DNA from: Solirubrobacteraceae bacterium
Lineage (GTDB): Bacteria; Actinomycetota; Thermoleophilia; Solirubrobacterales; Solirubrobacteraceae
Reading direction: 5' to 3'
Assembly (NCBI GenBank): GCA_030447275.1
Contig: JAUJPF010000006.1
Coordinates: 1 to 64,000 of the forward strand
DNA: 64,000 bases
The position numbers were made by a program, and so were the translations under genes. Numbering within the stretch: the stretch's first letter is position 1; each line of letters starts with the position of its first letter. The notes below the pieces were generated by a model. The model saw only the letters and a program-made list of their open reading frames with translations, made no database searches and had not been told where the DNA came from. Below, piece by piece: positions 51,606 to 59,313 of the stretch.

Positions 51606-52004
51606 ATGGAGCCCTGGAGCGGCATCGCCGACGCCGACGCGCACCTCGGGCGCCCGTTCCCGCTGCCCGCCGCCGCGGTCGGGCTCGCGCGCTGGGTCGA
51701 GGTGCGCCCGAGCGGCAGCGGCGCCGAGGTCGAGTGGAACCTCGACGACACCCGCGGCGGCGCGCCCGGCCGCCTCGCGCTCTACGCGGGCCCGGAGCCG
51801 CCGCCCGAGCGCGCGTGGGACGTCGAGGCCGAGGAGGTCGGCGGCGTCGAGCTGCGCACGCTCCCGCTCGCCGAGGCCGAGCCGTCGCTGCGCCCGGCGT
51901 TCGAGCTGCGCTGGCGGCGCGACGGCCTGCACCTGCGCCTGACGGCCCAGGGGCCGTGGGAGCGCGAGGCGCTGCTCACCATCGTCGCCTCCCTGGCGCC
52001 TTAG
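51606..52004 (+). CDS. Hypothetical protein
   Basis: 132 residues, soluble, beta-rich, with no motif I recognise. Segments such as VRPSGSGAEVEWNLDDTRGG, LALYAGPEPPPERAWDV and LRPAFELRWRRDGLHLRL suggest a small beta-sandwich. Codon use and GC pattern agree with a real gene, and ATG 51606 diverges from the RibD-like gene by 20 bases. The stop lies four bases before the TAGGGT element of the next gene. Confidence 0.65.
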   Translation: MEPWSGIADADAHLGRPFPLPAAAVGLARWVEVRPSGSGAEVEWNLDDTRGGAPGRLALYAGPEPPPERAWDVEAEEVGGVELRTLPLAEAEPSLRPAFELRWRRDGLHLRLTAQGPWEREALLTIVASLAP

Positions 52005-52021
52005 CGGTAGGGTCCCGCGCC

Positions 52022-52510
52022 GTGGCCACCGAGCAGGAGAAGAAGAGCGCCCGCGCCTCGAAGAAGCTGACGTGGCACGAGATCCTCGCCATGGGCGGCG
52101 GGGTGCTCCTCGCGATCGGGCTGTTCCTGCCCTGGTACAACGCGGAGAACCGCCGCGCCGGGATCATTCCGGGCGGCGGGGCCGGCGACTTCACCGGGTG
52201 GGAGGTCCACGGCATCCAGCGCTGGCTGCTGCTCGCCGCGGCGGCCGCGCCGTTCATCCTCGCCTACATCGTCCTGCGCGGGCACAAGCTCTCGTGGGCG
52301 CGCGGCGAGATGACCGCGGTGACCTCGATCGCCGCGTTCGGCCTCATCATCTACGCGGGCGTCATCGACCGGCCGGGCGAGGTCTCCGGCCTCGTCAGCC
52401 TGAAGTGGGGCTGGTTCGTCGCGCTCCTCGGCGTGCTCGCGATGCTCATCGGATCGGCGCTGCGCGCCTCCGAGGTCGAGCGCGCGCGCAAGCCGCCCGG
52501 CGTCCTGTAG
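52022..52510 (+). CDS. Integral membrane protein, unknown function
   Basis: 162 residues with four predicted helices: EILAMGGGVLLAIGLFLPWY, WLLLAAAAAPFILAYIVLRG, MTAVTSIAAFGLIIYAGVI and WFVALLGVLAMLIGSALRA. The N-terminus is Lys/Arg-rich and cytoplasmic. Similar small proteins are common in Thermoleophilia and are unassigned. GTG 52022 lies eight bases after TAGGGT (52008-52013). The glpX ATG follows its stop by two bases, so both probably share a transcript. Confidence 0.72.
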   Translation: MATEQEKKSARASKKLTWHEILAMGGGVLLAIGLFLPWYNAENRRAGIIPGGGAGDFTGWEVHGIQRWLLLAAAAAPFILAYIVLRGHKLSWARGEMTAVTSIAAFGLIIYAGVIDRPGEVSGLVSLKWGWFVALLGVLAMLIGSALRASEVERARKPPGVL

Positions 52511-52512
52511 CG

Positions 52513-53544
52513 ATGGCGGGGATCGAGCACTCCGTCCTCCAGCCGCCGGGAGAGGGCGGTGGACGGCCCGACCGCAACCTCGCGCTCGAGCTCGTCCGGG
52601 TCACCGAGGCCGCCGCGCTCGCCGCGGCGCGGCTCGTCGGCATGGGCGACAAGATCGCCGCCGACCAGGCCGCGGTCGACGCCATGCGGCTCGTGCTCGA
52701 CACCGTCGACATGGACGGCGTCGTCGTCATCGGCGAGGGGGAGAAGGACGAGGCCCCCATGCTCTACAACGGCGAGCACATCGGCACCGGCTCGGCGCCG
52801 CAGGTCGACATCGCCGTCGACCCGCTCGAGGGCACGACGCTGACGGCCAAGGGGATGCCCAACGCGCTGTCGGTGATCGGCCTCTCCGAGCGCGGCTCGA
52901 TGTTCGACCCCGGCCCGTGCGTCTACATGATGAAGATGGCCGGCGGCCCCGACGTCGCCGACTGCCTCGACCTCGACCGGCCGCTGGCCGAGACGCTTCG
53001 GGTGGTCGCCGAGCGCAAGGCGTGCGACATCCGCGACGTGATGGTCGTCGTCCTCGACCGCCCGCGTCACGAGGACGGCATCCGCGAGATCCGCGACGCG
53101 GGCGCCCGCGTGCGGCTCATCTCCGACGGCGACGTCGCCGCCGCGATGCTCGCCGTCAGCGAGAACTCCCCCGTCGACCTTTTGTGGGGCGTGGGCGGCA
53201 CGCCGGAGGGCGTCATCTCCGCGTGCGCGCTCAAGTGCATGGGCGGCCAGCTCGTCGGGCGCCTGTGGCCGCGCGACGACGCCGAGCGGGCCGCCGCGCT
53301 CGAGGCCGGCTACGACCTCGACCGCCAGCTCACGGTCGACGACCTCGTCCGCTCCGACGACTGCTTCTTCTCGGCGACCGGCGTCACCGACGGCGACGTC
53401 CTCCAGGGCGTCCGCTACACCGGCAAGACGGGCGCGTCGACCGAGTCGCTGGTCATGCGCTCGCGCTCGGGCACGGTCCGCCGCGTCTCGGCGCGCCACG
53501 ACCGCTCGAAGCTGCGGGCGATCACCGGCACCCGCTACGGCTAG
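52513..53544 (+). CDS. glpX: Fructose-1,6-bisphosphatase, class II (GlpX)
   Basis: 343 residues, the main gluconeogenic FBPase of Actinobacteria. Class II motifs are complete: LVRVTEAAALAAARLVGMGDK, in parts, VVIGEGEKDEAPMLYNGE (metal ligands), VDIAVDPLEGTTLTAKGMPNALSV in parts, GPCVYMMKMAGG, LDRPRHEDGIREIRDAGARV in parts, DLLWGVGGTPEGVISACALKCMGG in parts and FSATGVTDGDVLQGVRY. Cytoplasmic. ATG 52513 comes two bases after the stop of a small membrane-protein gene. Its stop shares CTAG 53541-53544 with the convergent gene. Confidence 0.96.
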   Translation: MAGIEHSVLQPPGEGGGRPDRNLALELVRVTEAAALAAARLVGMGDKIAADQAAVDAMRLVLDTVDMDGVVVIGEGEKDEAPMLYNGEHIGTGSAPQVDIAVDPLEGTTLTAKGMPNALSVIGLSERGSMFDPGPCVYMMKMAGGPDVADCLDLDRPLAETLRVVAERKACDIRDVMVVVLDRPRHEDGIREIRDAGARVRLISDGDVAAAMLAVSENSPVDLLWGVGGTPEGVISACALKCMGGQLVGRLWPRDDAERAAALEAGYDLDRQLTVDDLVRSDDCFFSATGVTDGDVLQGVRYTGKTGASTESLVMRSRSGTVRRVSARHDRSKLRAITGTRYG

Positions 53545-54275
53545 CGGACGAGCGGCTCGCCGAGGTCGTCGCGCTCGCGCGCGGGGACCGGGTCGGGCAG
53601 GTCGTCGATCCTCGCGAAGCGGCCGACCTTCGACTCGACGAGGTCGAGGCGGGCGAGGCTGCGCAGGAAGCCGTGGGTGACGAGGACGTGGATGCGCGAC
53701 TGCGTGTTCTCGTAGACCCAGCGGCTGATCCCGTGCGCGATCGCGGGGTAGAAGTTCGCCACCTCGACCTCGACGTGGACGATCCCGTAGCCCGGCCTGT
53801 CGTGCGGCCGGCGCTGCACGTCGATCTCGAGGTAGCCGCGCCCGGCGCGGCCGGCGGCGGCGACGAGGACGCCCTTCTCGATCCGCCAGCGGACGATGCC
53901 GCGCTCGCCGTCCATCTCGTACTCCGGCGCGTGGAACGTGAGCAGCGGGATGAGGCCGAAGAGCTTCACGTCGCGCCCGTCCTCGCGGTACTTCACCTGG
54001 ATCGTGTGGAGCGTCACGCGGCTGAGGAACCGCCAGTACGTGCGGGCCAGGCGCTCGAGGTGCATCGGGCTCCAGATCGCCTCGACCGCCTCCCGCGGGA
54101 GGACGAGGTCGGCGCACTGGACGCTCGTGACCGCTCCCGTGCTCGGGTCGATCCGCGTGTGCTCGGGCGGGCTGACGATCAGCGCCTCGCCCACCACCTT
54201 GCGGCGCCGGGCGAACACGCGCGCGAGCAGCGCGACGACCGCGGCCACGGCGGCGACGACACCCGCGTAGATCAT
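53541..54275 (-). CDS. Membrane-anchored conserved hypothetical protein
   Basis: 244 residues. One N-terminal transmembrane helix (YAGVVAAVAAVVALLARVF), then a soluble domain with LVLPREAVEAIWSPMHLERLARTYWRFLSRVTL in parts, KLFGLIPLLTFHAPEYEMDG, GRGYLEIDVQRR and WVYENTQSRIHVLVTHGFL. I do not recognise a family with known function. ATG 54275 overlaps the stop of the NAD(P)-binding gene (ATGA), so the two are co-translated, and both may be controlled by the divergent MerR-DICT regulator. Confidence 0.7.
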   Translation of the reverse strand: MIYAGVVAAVAAVVALLARVFARRRKVVGEALIVSPPEHTRIDPSTGAVTSVQCADLVLPREAVEAIWSPMHLERLARTYWRFLSRVTLHTIQVKYREDGRDVKLFGLIPLLTFHAPEYEMDGERGIVRWRIEKGVLVAAAGRAGRGYLEIDVQRRPHDRPGYGIVHVEVEVANFYPAIAHGISRWVYENTQSRIHVLVTHGFLRSLARLDLVESKVGRFARIDDLPDPVPARERDDLGEPLVR

Positions 54276-55132
54276 GCGAGGGCGGCGCGCACGGCGTCCT
54301 CGAAGCCCAGCGGGGCGTCGTTGATCCCGGGCGGGGGAGGGGTCTTCACGAGCATCTCGGCCGACAAGCCTTCCACCAACGGCATCACGAGCGCCCGCTC
54401 GACGCCGGTCACCAGCGTGACCCAGTACGAGCTGAGCTTCGGCGTGAGGACGGGGACGGGAACGACGAGCCGGGGGCGCAGGCCGCGCACGCGGCGGAAG
54501 CGCTCGATCATCTCGCGGTAGCTGAGGACGTCGGCGCCGCCGAGCTGCACCTCGTCCGGCGCGTCTTCGTGGTCGGCGAGCCCGGCGAGCGCGCCCACGA
54601 CGTCGCGGATCGCGATCGGCTGGGTGCGGGTGTCGAGCCACCGCGGGGTGATCATGGCCGGCAGCCGTTCGGTGAGCTTGCGCAGCATCACGAACGATGC
54701 GCTGCCGTCGCCGATGACCATCGCCGCGCGGGCGTGCACGGTGGGGACGTGCTCGGCGAGGATCGAGGCCACCTCCTCGCGGCTGCGCAGGTGCTCGGAG
54801 ACGGCGCCCTCGAGCCCGCCGAGGTAGACGACCCGGCGCACGCCCGCGCGCTGCGCGGCCTCCCCGAAGCTGCGGGCCCCCTTGCGGTCGCGCTCGGCGA
54901 AGTCGCCGCCGTCGCCGCCCATGGCGTGGACGAGGTAGTAGGCGACCTCGACGCCCTCCAGCGCCTCGTCGAGCCCCTCGCCGGAGACGACGTCGCCCTT
55001 GACCACCGGAACGGGTAGGTCGGCCTTGGCCGGGGTTCGGGCCAGCGCGCGCACGTCCCGGCCCTCCAGCCGTTCGATCAGGCGCCCGCCGACGTACCCC
55101 GTCGCCCCCGCCACCAGAATGGTCTGTGTCAC
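54272..55132 (-). CDS. NAD(P)H-binding protein (atypical SDR / NmrA-like)
   Basis: 286 residues. N-terminal ILVAGATGYVGGRLIERL is the TGxxGxxG NAD(P) motif of extended/atypical SDRs; VKGDVVSGEGLDEALEGVEVAYYLVHAMG, in parts, VVYLGGLEG, and TRTQPIAIRDVVGALAGLAD follow, as in the NmrA-like and complex I NDUFA9-like groups. The usual catalytic YxxxK is absent, so it may be a sensor or isomerase-type enzyme. GTG 55132 lies seven bases after minus-strand TACGGG. It diverges from the MerR-DICT gene. Confidence 0.85.
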   Translation of the reverse strand: MTQTILVAGATGYVGGRLIERLEGRDVRALARTPAKADLPVPVVKGDVVSGEGLDEALEGVEVAYYLVHAMGGDGGDFAERDRKGARSFGEAAQRAGVRRVVYLGGLEGAVSEHLRSREEVASILAEHVPTVHARAAMVIGDGSASFVMLRKLTERLPAMITPRWLDTRTQPIAIRDVVGALAGLADHEDAPDEVQLGGADVLSYREMIERFRRVRGLRPRLVVPVPVLTPKLSSYWVTLVTGVERALVMPLVEGLSAEMLVKTPPPPGINDAPLGFEDAVRAALA

Positions 55133-55171
55133 AGGGAGGCCCGTACCCCGGGATGCCCTCACCCTCGCGCC

Positions 55172-56017
55172 ATGAACGAGCTTGCCATCAAGGACGTCGC
55201 CGAACGCACCGGGATCGCCCCCGGGACGATCCGCATGTGGGAGCAGCGGTACGGCTTCCCCGTGCCCGAGCGCACGGCGTCCGGCTACCGGCGCTACACC
55301 GACGACCACGTCGAGGCGCTGCGGCAGGTCTCGTCCTTCCGGCGGCTCGGCCTGTCGATCCCCGCGGCGATCGACCGCGTTCGGACCGCCGACGCCACCC
55401 CGGACCGCCCCTCGATCTACGCCGCGGTCTCGGCCATCGACCCGGCCGCCCGCCCGCAGCTGCTGCGCAAGGGCACGCTGCTGGCGCTCTCGCGCGCGAT
55501 GGAGGACGAGGCGCTGGCGCGGGCGGCGTCGCCCATGCTCTTCGCGGCGTTCCAGGAGGAGCGCCACTACCGCCGCGTCCAGCACCGCTACCGGCGGCTC
55601 GCGGCGCAGGCCGAGGCGGCGACCGTGTTCGCGTCGTTCGACGCGGTGCGCCGCCCCGCGAACGGCCCGGTGGAGATCCCGATCGACCTCGACGACGCGA
55701 TCGGCAACGAGTGGGCGGTGATCGTCGACGCGCCCGGCTGCTCAGCGTGCCTGCTGGCGTGGGAGCACCCGCGCGAGGACGCGGTCCCCGACGGCGCGCG
55801 GCGCTTCGAGACCATCTGGACGCTCCACCCGCGGGCGACGCGGCGCGCCGCCGAGGTCGCGTCGAAGCTGGCGGGCCAGGCCGATCCCGCGTACGGCGAG
55901 GAGCTCGACGCGCTGCTCGCCGACCGGCCCCTCGCCGTCGAGAGCCCCGCGCCGGGGCTGACCGCGCTCGCCAACCGCGCGATCGCGTACGTCGAGCAGG
56001 CCCAGGTCCAGGTCTAG
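55172..56017 (+). CDS. MerR-family regulator with C-terminal DICT sensory domain
   Basis: 281 residues. The N-terminal MerR helix-turn-helix is textbook: IKDVAERTGIAPGTIRMWEQRYGFPVP, in parts, and SGYRRYTDDHVEALRQVSSFRRLGLSI in parts. The remainder resembles the DICT domain: LLRKGTLLALSRAMEDEALARA, in parts, MLFAAFQEERHYRRVQ, VFASFDAVRRP and EWAVIVDAPGCSACLLAWEHP. DICT is a sensory domain found with GGDEF and two-component proteins, often linked to light or redox signals. It diverges from an NAD(P)-binding gene and is therefore its likely regulator. The stop shares CTAG with moeA. Confidence 0.88.
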   Translation: MNELAIKDVAERTGIAPGTIRMWEQRYGFPVPERTASGYRRYTDDHVEALRQVSSFRRLGLSIPAAIDRVRTADATPDRPSIYAAVSAIDPAARPQLLRKGTLLALSRAMEDEALARAASPMLFAAFQEERHYRRVQHRYRRLAAQAEAATVFASFDAVRRPANGPVEIPIDLDDAIGNEWAVIVDAPGCSACLLAWEHPREDAVPDGARRFETIWTLHPRATRRAAEVASKLAGQADPAYGEELDALLADRPLAVESPAPGLTALANRAIAYVEQAQVQV

Positions 56018-57237
56018 ATCAGCTCGACGGCGACGGGGGTGCCGGCGTCCGCCGTGCCCTCGCCGGCGGTCACGAGCGCGAGCCCGTCGGCGTTGAGCAT
56101 CGACGTGAGCTGGTGCGAGCCCTGGGGACCGGTCGGGGTCGCGACCCGCGTCCCTCCGCCCTCGCCGTCCCTCAGCGCGACCCGCACCGCCTCGTCCCTC
56201 TGCGCGCTCCTCGCCACCCCCTCGCCGAGCACGGCGCGGATGCGCCTCGCACCCGGATCTGCGGCCTGAAGGCGCGCAAGCGCGGGGCGGACGAAGAGGA
56301 GGAACGTGACCATCGCGCTGACGGGGTTGCCGGGGAGGCCGAAGACGAGCGTGTCGCCCTTGCTGCCGAACCACGTCGGCTTGCCGGGGCGCAGCGCGAC
56401 GCGCCAGAAGCGCTCCGTGACGCCGTTGGCGGCGAGGGCGGGCTTGACGTGGTCGTGGGGACCGACCGACACGCCGCCGCTGAGGACGAGGACGTCGGCG
56501 CCGTCGAGCGCGGCGGCGATCGCCGCGTCGGTGGCCTCGCGCGTGTCGCCGACGCGCTCGCGGTGGACGACGTGCGCGCCGCTCTGGGCGGCGAGGGCGG
56601 CGAGCGCGGTGCCGTTGGACTCGTGGATCTCGCCGGGCCCGAGCGGCTCGCCGGGCGCGCGCAGCTCGTCGCCGGTGATGAGCAGCGCGACGCGCGGTCG
56701 CCGCGCGCACTCGAGGCGGGCACGGCCGGCGACCACCGCGACGCCGAGCTCGGCCGCGTGCAGCGAGGCGCCGCGCAGCAGGACGCGCTGGCCGGCGGCC
56801 ATGTCCTCGCCCGCGCTGCGGACGTGCTGGCCCGCGCGGACGTCGGCGGTCAAGCGGACGCGTCCGTCGTCGGTCTCGGTCTGCTCGACGGGCACGACGG
56901 CCTCGGTCCCGGCGGGCAGCGCGGCGCCGGTCGAGACGCGGATCGCCTCGGCTTCGCCGGGGGCCTTCGCCGCGGGGGCGCCGGCGCGGGACTCGCCGAC
57001 GATCGTCAGCTCGCGCCCGGCGGGGCCCGCGGCGAGCGCGAAGCCGTCCATCGCGCTGTTGTCGAACGGGGGGACGTCGTTGGCCGCGACGACGTCCTCG
57101 GCGAGCACGCGGCCGAGTGCGTCGTCGATCGCGACGGGCTCGCTGCCGAGGGCGACGACCGCCTCCAGCACGGCGGCCCGGGCCGCCTCGATGGAGAGGA
57201 GTGGCGCCACGAGAGAATCGTCGCACCCGAAAGCCAT
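56014..57237 (-). CDS. moeA: Molybdopterin molybdenumtransferase MoeA
   Basis: 407 residues. Inserts molybdate into adenylylated molybdopterin in molybdenum-cofactor synthesis. Motifs in order: LLSIEAARAAVLEAV, GRVLAEDVVAANDVPPFDNSAMDGFAL, in parts, STGAALPAGTEAVVPVEQT, ALLITGDELRAPGE, IHESNGTALAAL, VLVLSGGVSVGPHDHVKPAL, in parts, and VFGLPGNPVSAMVTFLLFV. The ATG at 57237 gives nine extra residues; GTG 57210, just before APLLSIEAAR, fits the usual family start better and is an alternative. No other moa/moe gene is adjacent. Confidence 0.93.
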   Translation of the reverse strand: MAFGCDDSLVAPLLSIEAARAAVLEAVVALGSEPVAIDDALGRVLAEDVVAANDVPPFDNSAMDGFALAAGPAGRELTIVGESRAGAPAAKAPGEAEAIRVSTGAALPAGTEAVVPVEQTETDDGRVRLTADVRAGQHVRSAGEDMAAGQRVLLRGASLHAAELGVAVVAGRARLECARRPRVALLITGDELRAPGEPLGPGEIHESNGTALAALAAQSGAHVVHRERVGDTREATDAAIAAALDGADVLVLSGGVSVGPHDHVKPALAANGVTERFWRVALRPGKPTWFGSKGDTLVFGLPGNPVSAMVTFLLFVRPALARLQAADPGARRIRAVLGEGVARSAQRDEAVRVALRDGEGGGTRVATPTGPQGSHQLTSMLNADGLALVTAGEGTADAGTPVAVELI

Positions 57238-57326
57238 CGACGTGCGCGGACCGCACAGCTACGGTGCGTCTCACGCACGTCGACGCCGCGCAGGGTGCCG
57301 TCCGGTCGCGTCGGTATCAACGGCGC

Positions 57327-58433
57327 ATGCCTGCCGCCTCCCTCGGCCGCCGCCGCCCGCGGCCGGTAGCCGACGTGCCCGCGCTCGACGGGCGCGAGGT
57401 GGCGCGCGCGTGGCTGATCGAGCTGGTCGCATCGGCGCCGCTCGAGCGGGCCGCCGCGCTGCCCGGGCCGTCTTTCGCGAGCGGCGCGCCGCGGCTGTGC
57501 GCCGGGGTGATCGCGGCGCTAGCGTCCAACGCCGCGCTCGACGACCTCGAGCCGGGGGGCGCACTCGCCCCACTCGCGGCCGACGCGGCGGCGATGGCCG
57601 GCGCGGACGGCGGCGCCGAGGCCGTCGCGTCGCTCGAGGCGCTGCGCGCGGTGGTGTGGGCGTTGCTCCTGGAGAGCCTCCACCGCCCGGCGCCGAGCCT
57701 CGTCGCCGACCTCGCCGACCGCCTCGCGGCGACGGTCGCCGCCGTCACCGCGGCGGCGCTGGAGGGCGGTGCCGCCCTCGCCGCCACCGCGCAGTCGGGC
57801 GACCGAGGCCCGCTCACGGCCATCCTGCGCGAGCCGGAGGAGGAGGAGGGGCCCGGCCTCGCGGCCCCCGCCGCCGGTCCTCCGGCCGCCCCGCCCCCCG
57901 CTCCGGCGCACGTCCCCGCCGCCGCGCCCCCCTTCCCCGCGGGCCCCGCCGTGGAGGACGCCGCCGGGTTCCACTCCCGCGTCGCCCCCTGGACCGCGGC
58001 CGTCGAGCGGCGGCTCGAGCGCCACGAGACCGACGGCGCTCCGTTCGGGCTGCTCTGCCTCGAGGTCGCGGACCTGGACCGCCTCGTCGCGGCCGAGCGC
58101 GACGGGGACGTGGCGCTCGCGCTCGAGGCCGCCGAAGCAGCGGTGTCTGCGCAGCTCCGCCCCGCCGACGTGCTCGTCCGCGAGCGGCCGGGGCGCTACT
58201 GGCTCGTCGCGCCGGACACCGACGGCGACGGCGCGCGGTCGCTCGCCCACCTCCTCGGCGCGGCGGTCGCGGGCGTGCGCGGCCATCGCGGCGCTCCGCT
58301 CGAGGCGGCCGTTGGCGTCGCGACGTGCCCGCGCGACGGCCGCGACGCGCCGACCCTCGAGGGGCGCGCGGAGGAAGGCCTGTTCGCGGCGCGCGCGGCC
58401 GGTGTGCGCGTGACGGGGCCGCGGCGCGACTAG
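57327..58433 (+). CDS. Degenerate GGDEF-like domain protein
   Basis: 368 residues. The N-terminal 200 residues are Ala-rich helices (VARAWLIELVASAP, LEALRAVVWALLLESL), followed by a long Pro/Ala linker. The C-terminal 140 residues resemble a GGDEF fold: FGLLCLEVADLDRLVAAER, then VLVRERPGRYWLVAPDTDGDGARSLA in parts where the catalytic GGDEF loop should be, and AAVGVATCPRDG. The GG(D/E)EF signature is replaced by ERPGRYW, so diguanylate cyclase activity is unlikely; a c-di-GMP-independent sensory or scaffolding role is possible. The stop shares CTAG with the convergent rlpA gene. Confidence 0.75.
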   Translation: MPAASLGRRRPRPVADVPALDGREVARAWLIELVASAPLERAAALPGPSFASGAPRLCAGVIAALASNAALDDLEPGGALAPLAADAAAMAGADGGAEAVASLEALRAVVWALLLESLHRPAPSLVADLADRLAATVAAVTAAALEGGAALAATAQSGDRGPLTAILREPEEEEGPGLAAPAAGPPAAPPPAPAHVPAAAPPFPAGPAVEDAAGFHSRVAPWTAAVERRLERHETDGAPFGLLCLEVADLDRLVAAERDGDVALALEAAEAAVSAQLRPADVLVRERPGRYWLVAPDTDGDGARSLAHLLGAAVAGVRGHRGAPLEAAVGVATCPRDGRDAPTLEGRAEEGLFAARAAGVRVTGPRRD

Positions 58434-59110
58434 GAGGCGGGCAGGACGCCGACGCGGCCGGTCGCGCGCAGGCCGATCGCCCGCGCCGCGGCCTGCGTGA
58501 GGTCCCACTGGCGCCCGGCGACGAACGGGCCTCGGTCGATCACCGGCAGCACGATCGTGCGGTTGCGGTGGTAGATCTCGACCTTGGTCCCGCACGGCAG
58601 CGTCCTGTGCGCGACGCCGACGGTCCGCCGCGTCAGGCGGGTCCCGCACGCGGTGCGGCGGCCGAAGAAGCCGGGGCCGTACCAGCTCGCCGTCGCGGCG
58701 GCGAAGAGCGCGATGCGCGCGAAGAGCTCCTCGGGCGCCGCGGCGGTGGTCGCGCCCGCGGGGCGCTCGGCGGCGGCGCGCAGGGCGTAGCGGCCGGGGC
58801 TGTCGGTCAGCCAGCGCGCGACGAAGTCGCCGTCCGCGTCGGCCACCGCGGTCGCCACCTTCTCCCAGCGCCCGTCGGCGGTCTGCCGCTCGATCCGGAC
58901 CGTGCGGCCGGCGTCGTCGCCGCCGACGGTCCCGGCGATCCGCAGCGTCCGCTGGGCCAGCGACGCCGGGCGGACGTCCAGCCAGCTCGTCCGCGCCTCG
59001 CTGCCGCCGGTCGTCTGCGCGGGCGCGGCCGGTGCCGCGGCGAGGATGCCGAGGAACGCCGCAAGCGTGACGGCGCAGCGCGTCGGGATGTGACGGCGAC
59101 GGACGGTCAT
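58430..59110 (-). CDS. RlpA-like (double-psi beta-barrel) septal/cell-wall lytic transglycosylase
   Basis: 226 residues. Signal peptide (AVTLAAFLGILAAAPAAPAQ), a middle Ig-like region (TLRIAGTVGGDDAGRTVRIERQ in parts), then a C-terminal RlpA/DPBB domain: ATASWYGPGFFGRRTACGTRLTRRTVGVAHRTLPCGT in parts, VEIYHRNRTIVLPVIDRGPFV in parts and WDLTQAAARAIGL. The paired cysteines and the Asp in IDRGPF match the catalytic region of RlpA-type transglycosylases that cut naked glycan strands. Its ATG lies eight bases beyond a c-di-AMP riboswitch (59119-59285). Confidence 0.88.
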   Translation of the reverse strand: MTVRRRHIPTRCAVTLAAFLGILAAAPAAPAQTTGGSEARTSWLDVRPASLAQRTLRIAGTVGGDDAGRTVRIERQTADGRWEKVATAVADADGDFVARWLTDSPGRYALRAAAERPAGATTAAAPEELFARIALFAAATASWYGPGFFGRRTACGTRLTRRTVGVAHRTLPCGTKVEIYHRNRTIVLPVIDRGPFVAGRQWDLTQAAARAIGLRATGRVGVLPAS

Positions 59111-59118
59111 GTCTCGGT

Positions 59119-59285
59119 CGGCCTACGGGGTGAGCTGACGGGCTCGCGACGGTGCCGCTAGGGCCTCTGACGAAACCCATTCGCCCCGGGAGTCGTGGCT
59201 CTGCCACAACTCCATCCGAAAAGTGCGCCAGCACTTTTCGGCGGTTCCCCCGCCCCCGGCGCGCAGGACGCGACGGAGCTCGGCG
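59119..59285 (-). promoter_or_regulatory. Cyclic di-AMP (ydaO/yuaA) riboswitch upstream of rlpA
   Basis: Read on the minus strand: CGCCGAGCTCCG, the core GCGGGGGAACCGCC, an 11-bp perfect hairpin (CCGAAAAGTGC...GCACTTTTCGG, 59216-59241), a second near-perfect hairpin, the core CCGGGGCGAATGGG and the diagnostic 3' end GAGCCCGTCAGCTCACCCC, GTAGGCC. The 3' end is eight bases from the rlpA ATG, so ligand binding could affect translation directly. A -10 TACCCT (59302-59297) lies just upstream, at the end of the histone-like gene. Confidence 0.88.
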
Positions 59286-59313
59286 TGACGAGCGCGAGGG
59301 TAGCGGACGCGCC

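Noticed and set aside
59189-59241. Two strong hairpins read at first as a double terminator of the histone-like gene
   Set aside because: On the minus strand both fall between the conserved cores of a ydaO-type riboswitch, so they are its internal stems.
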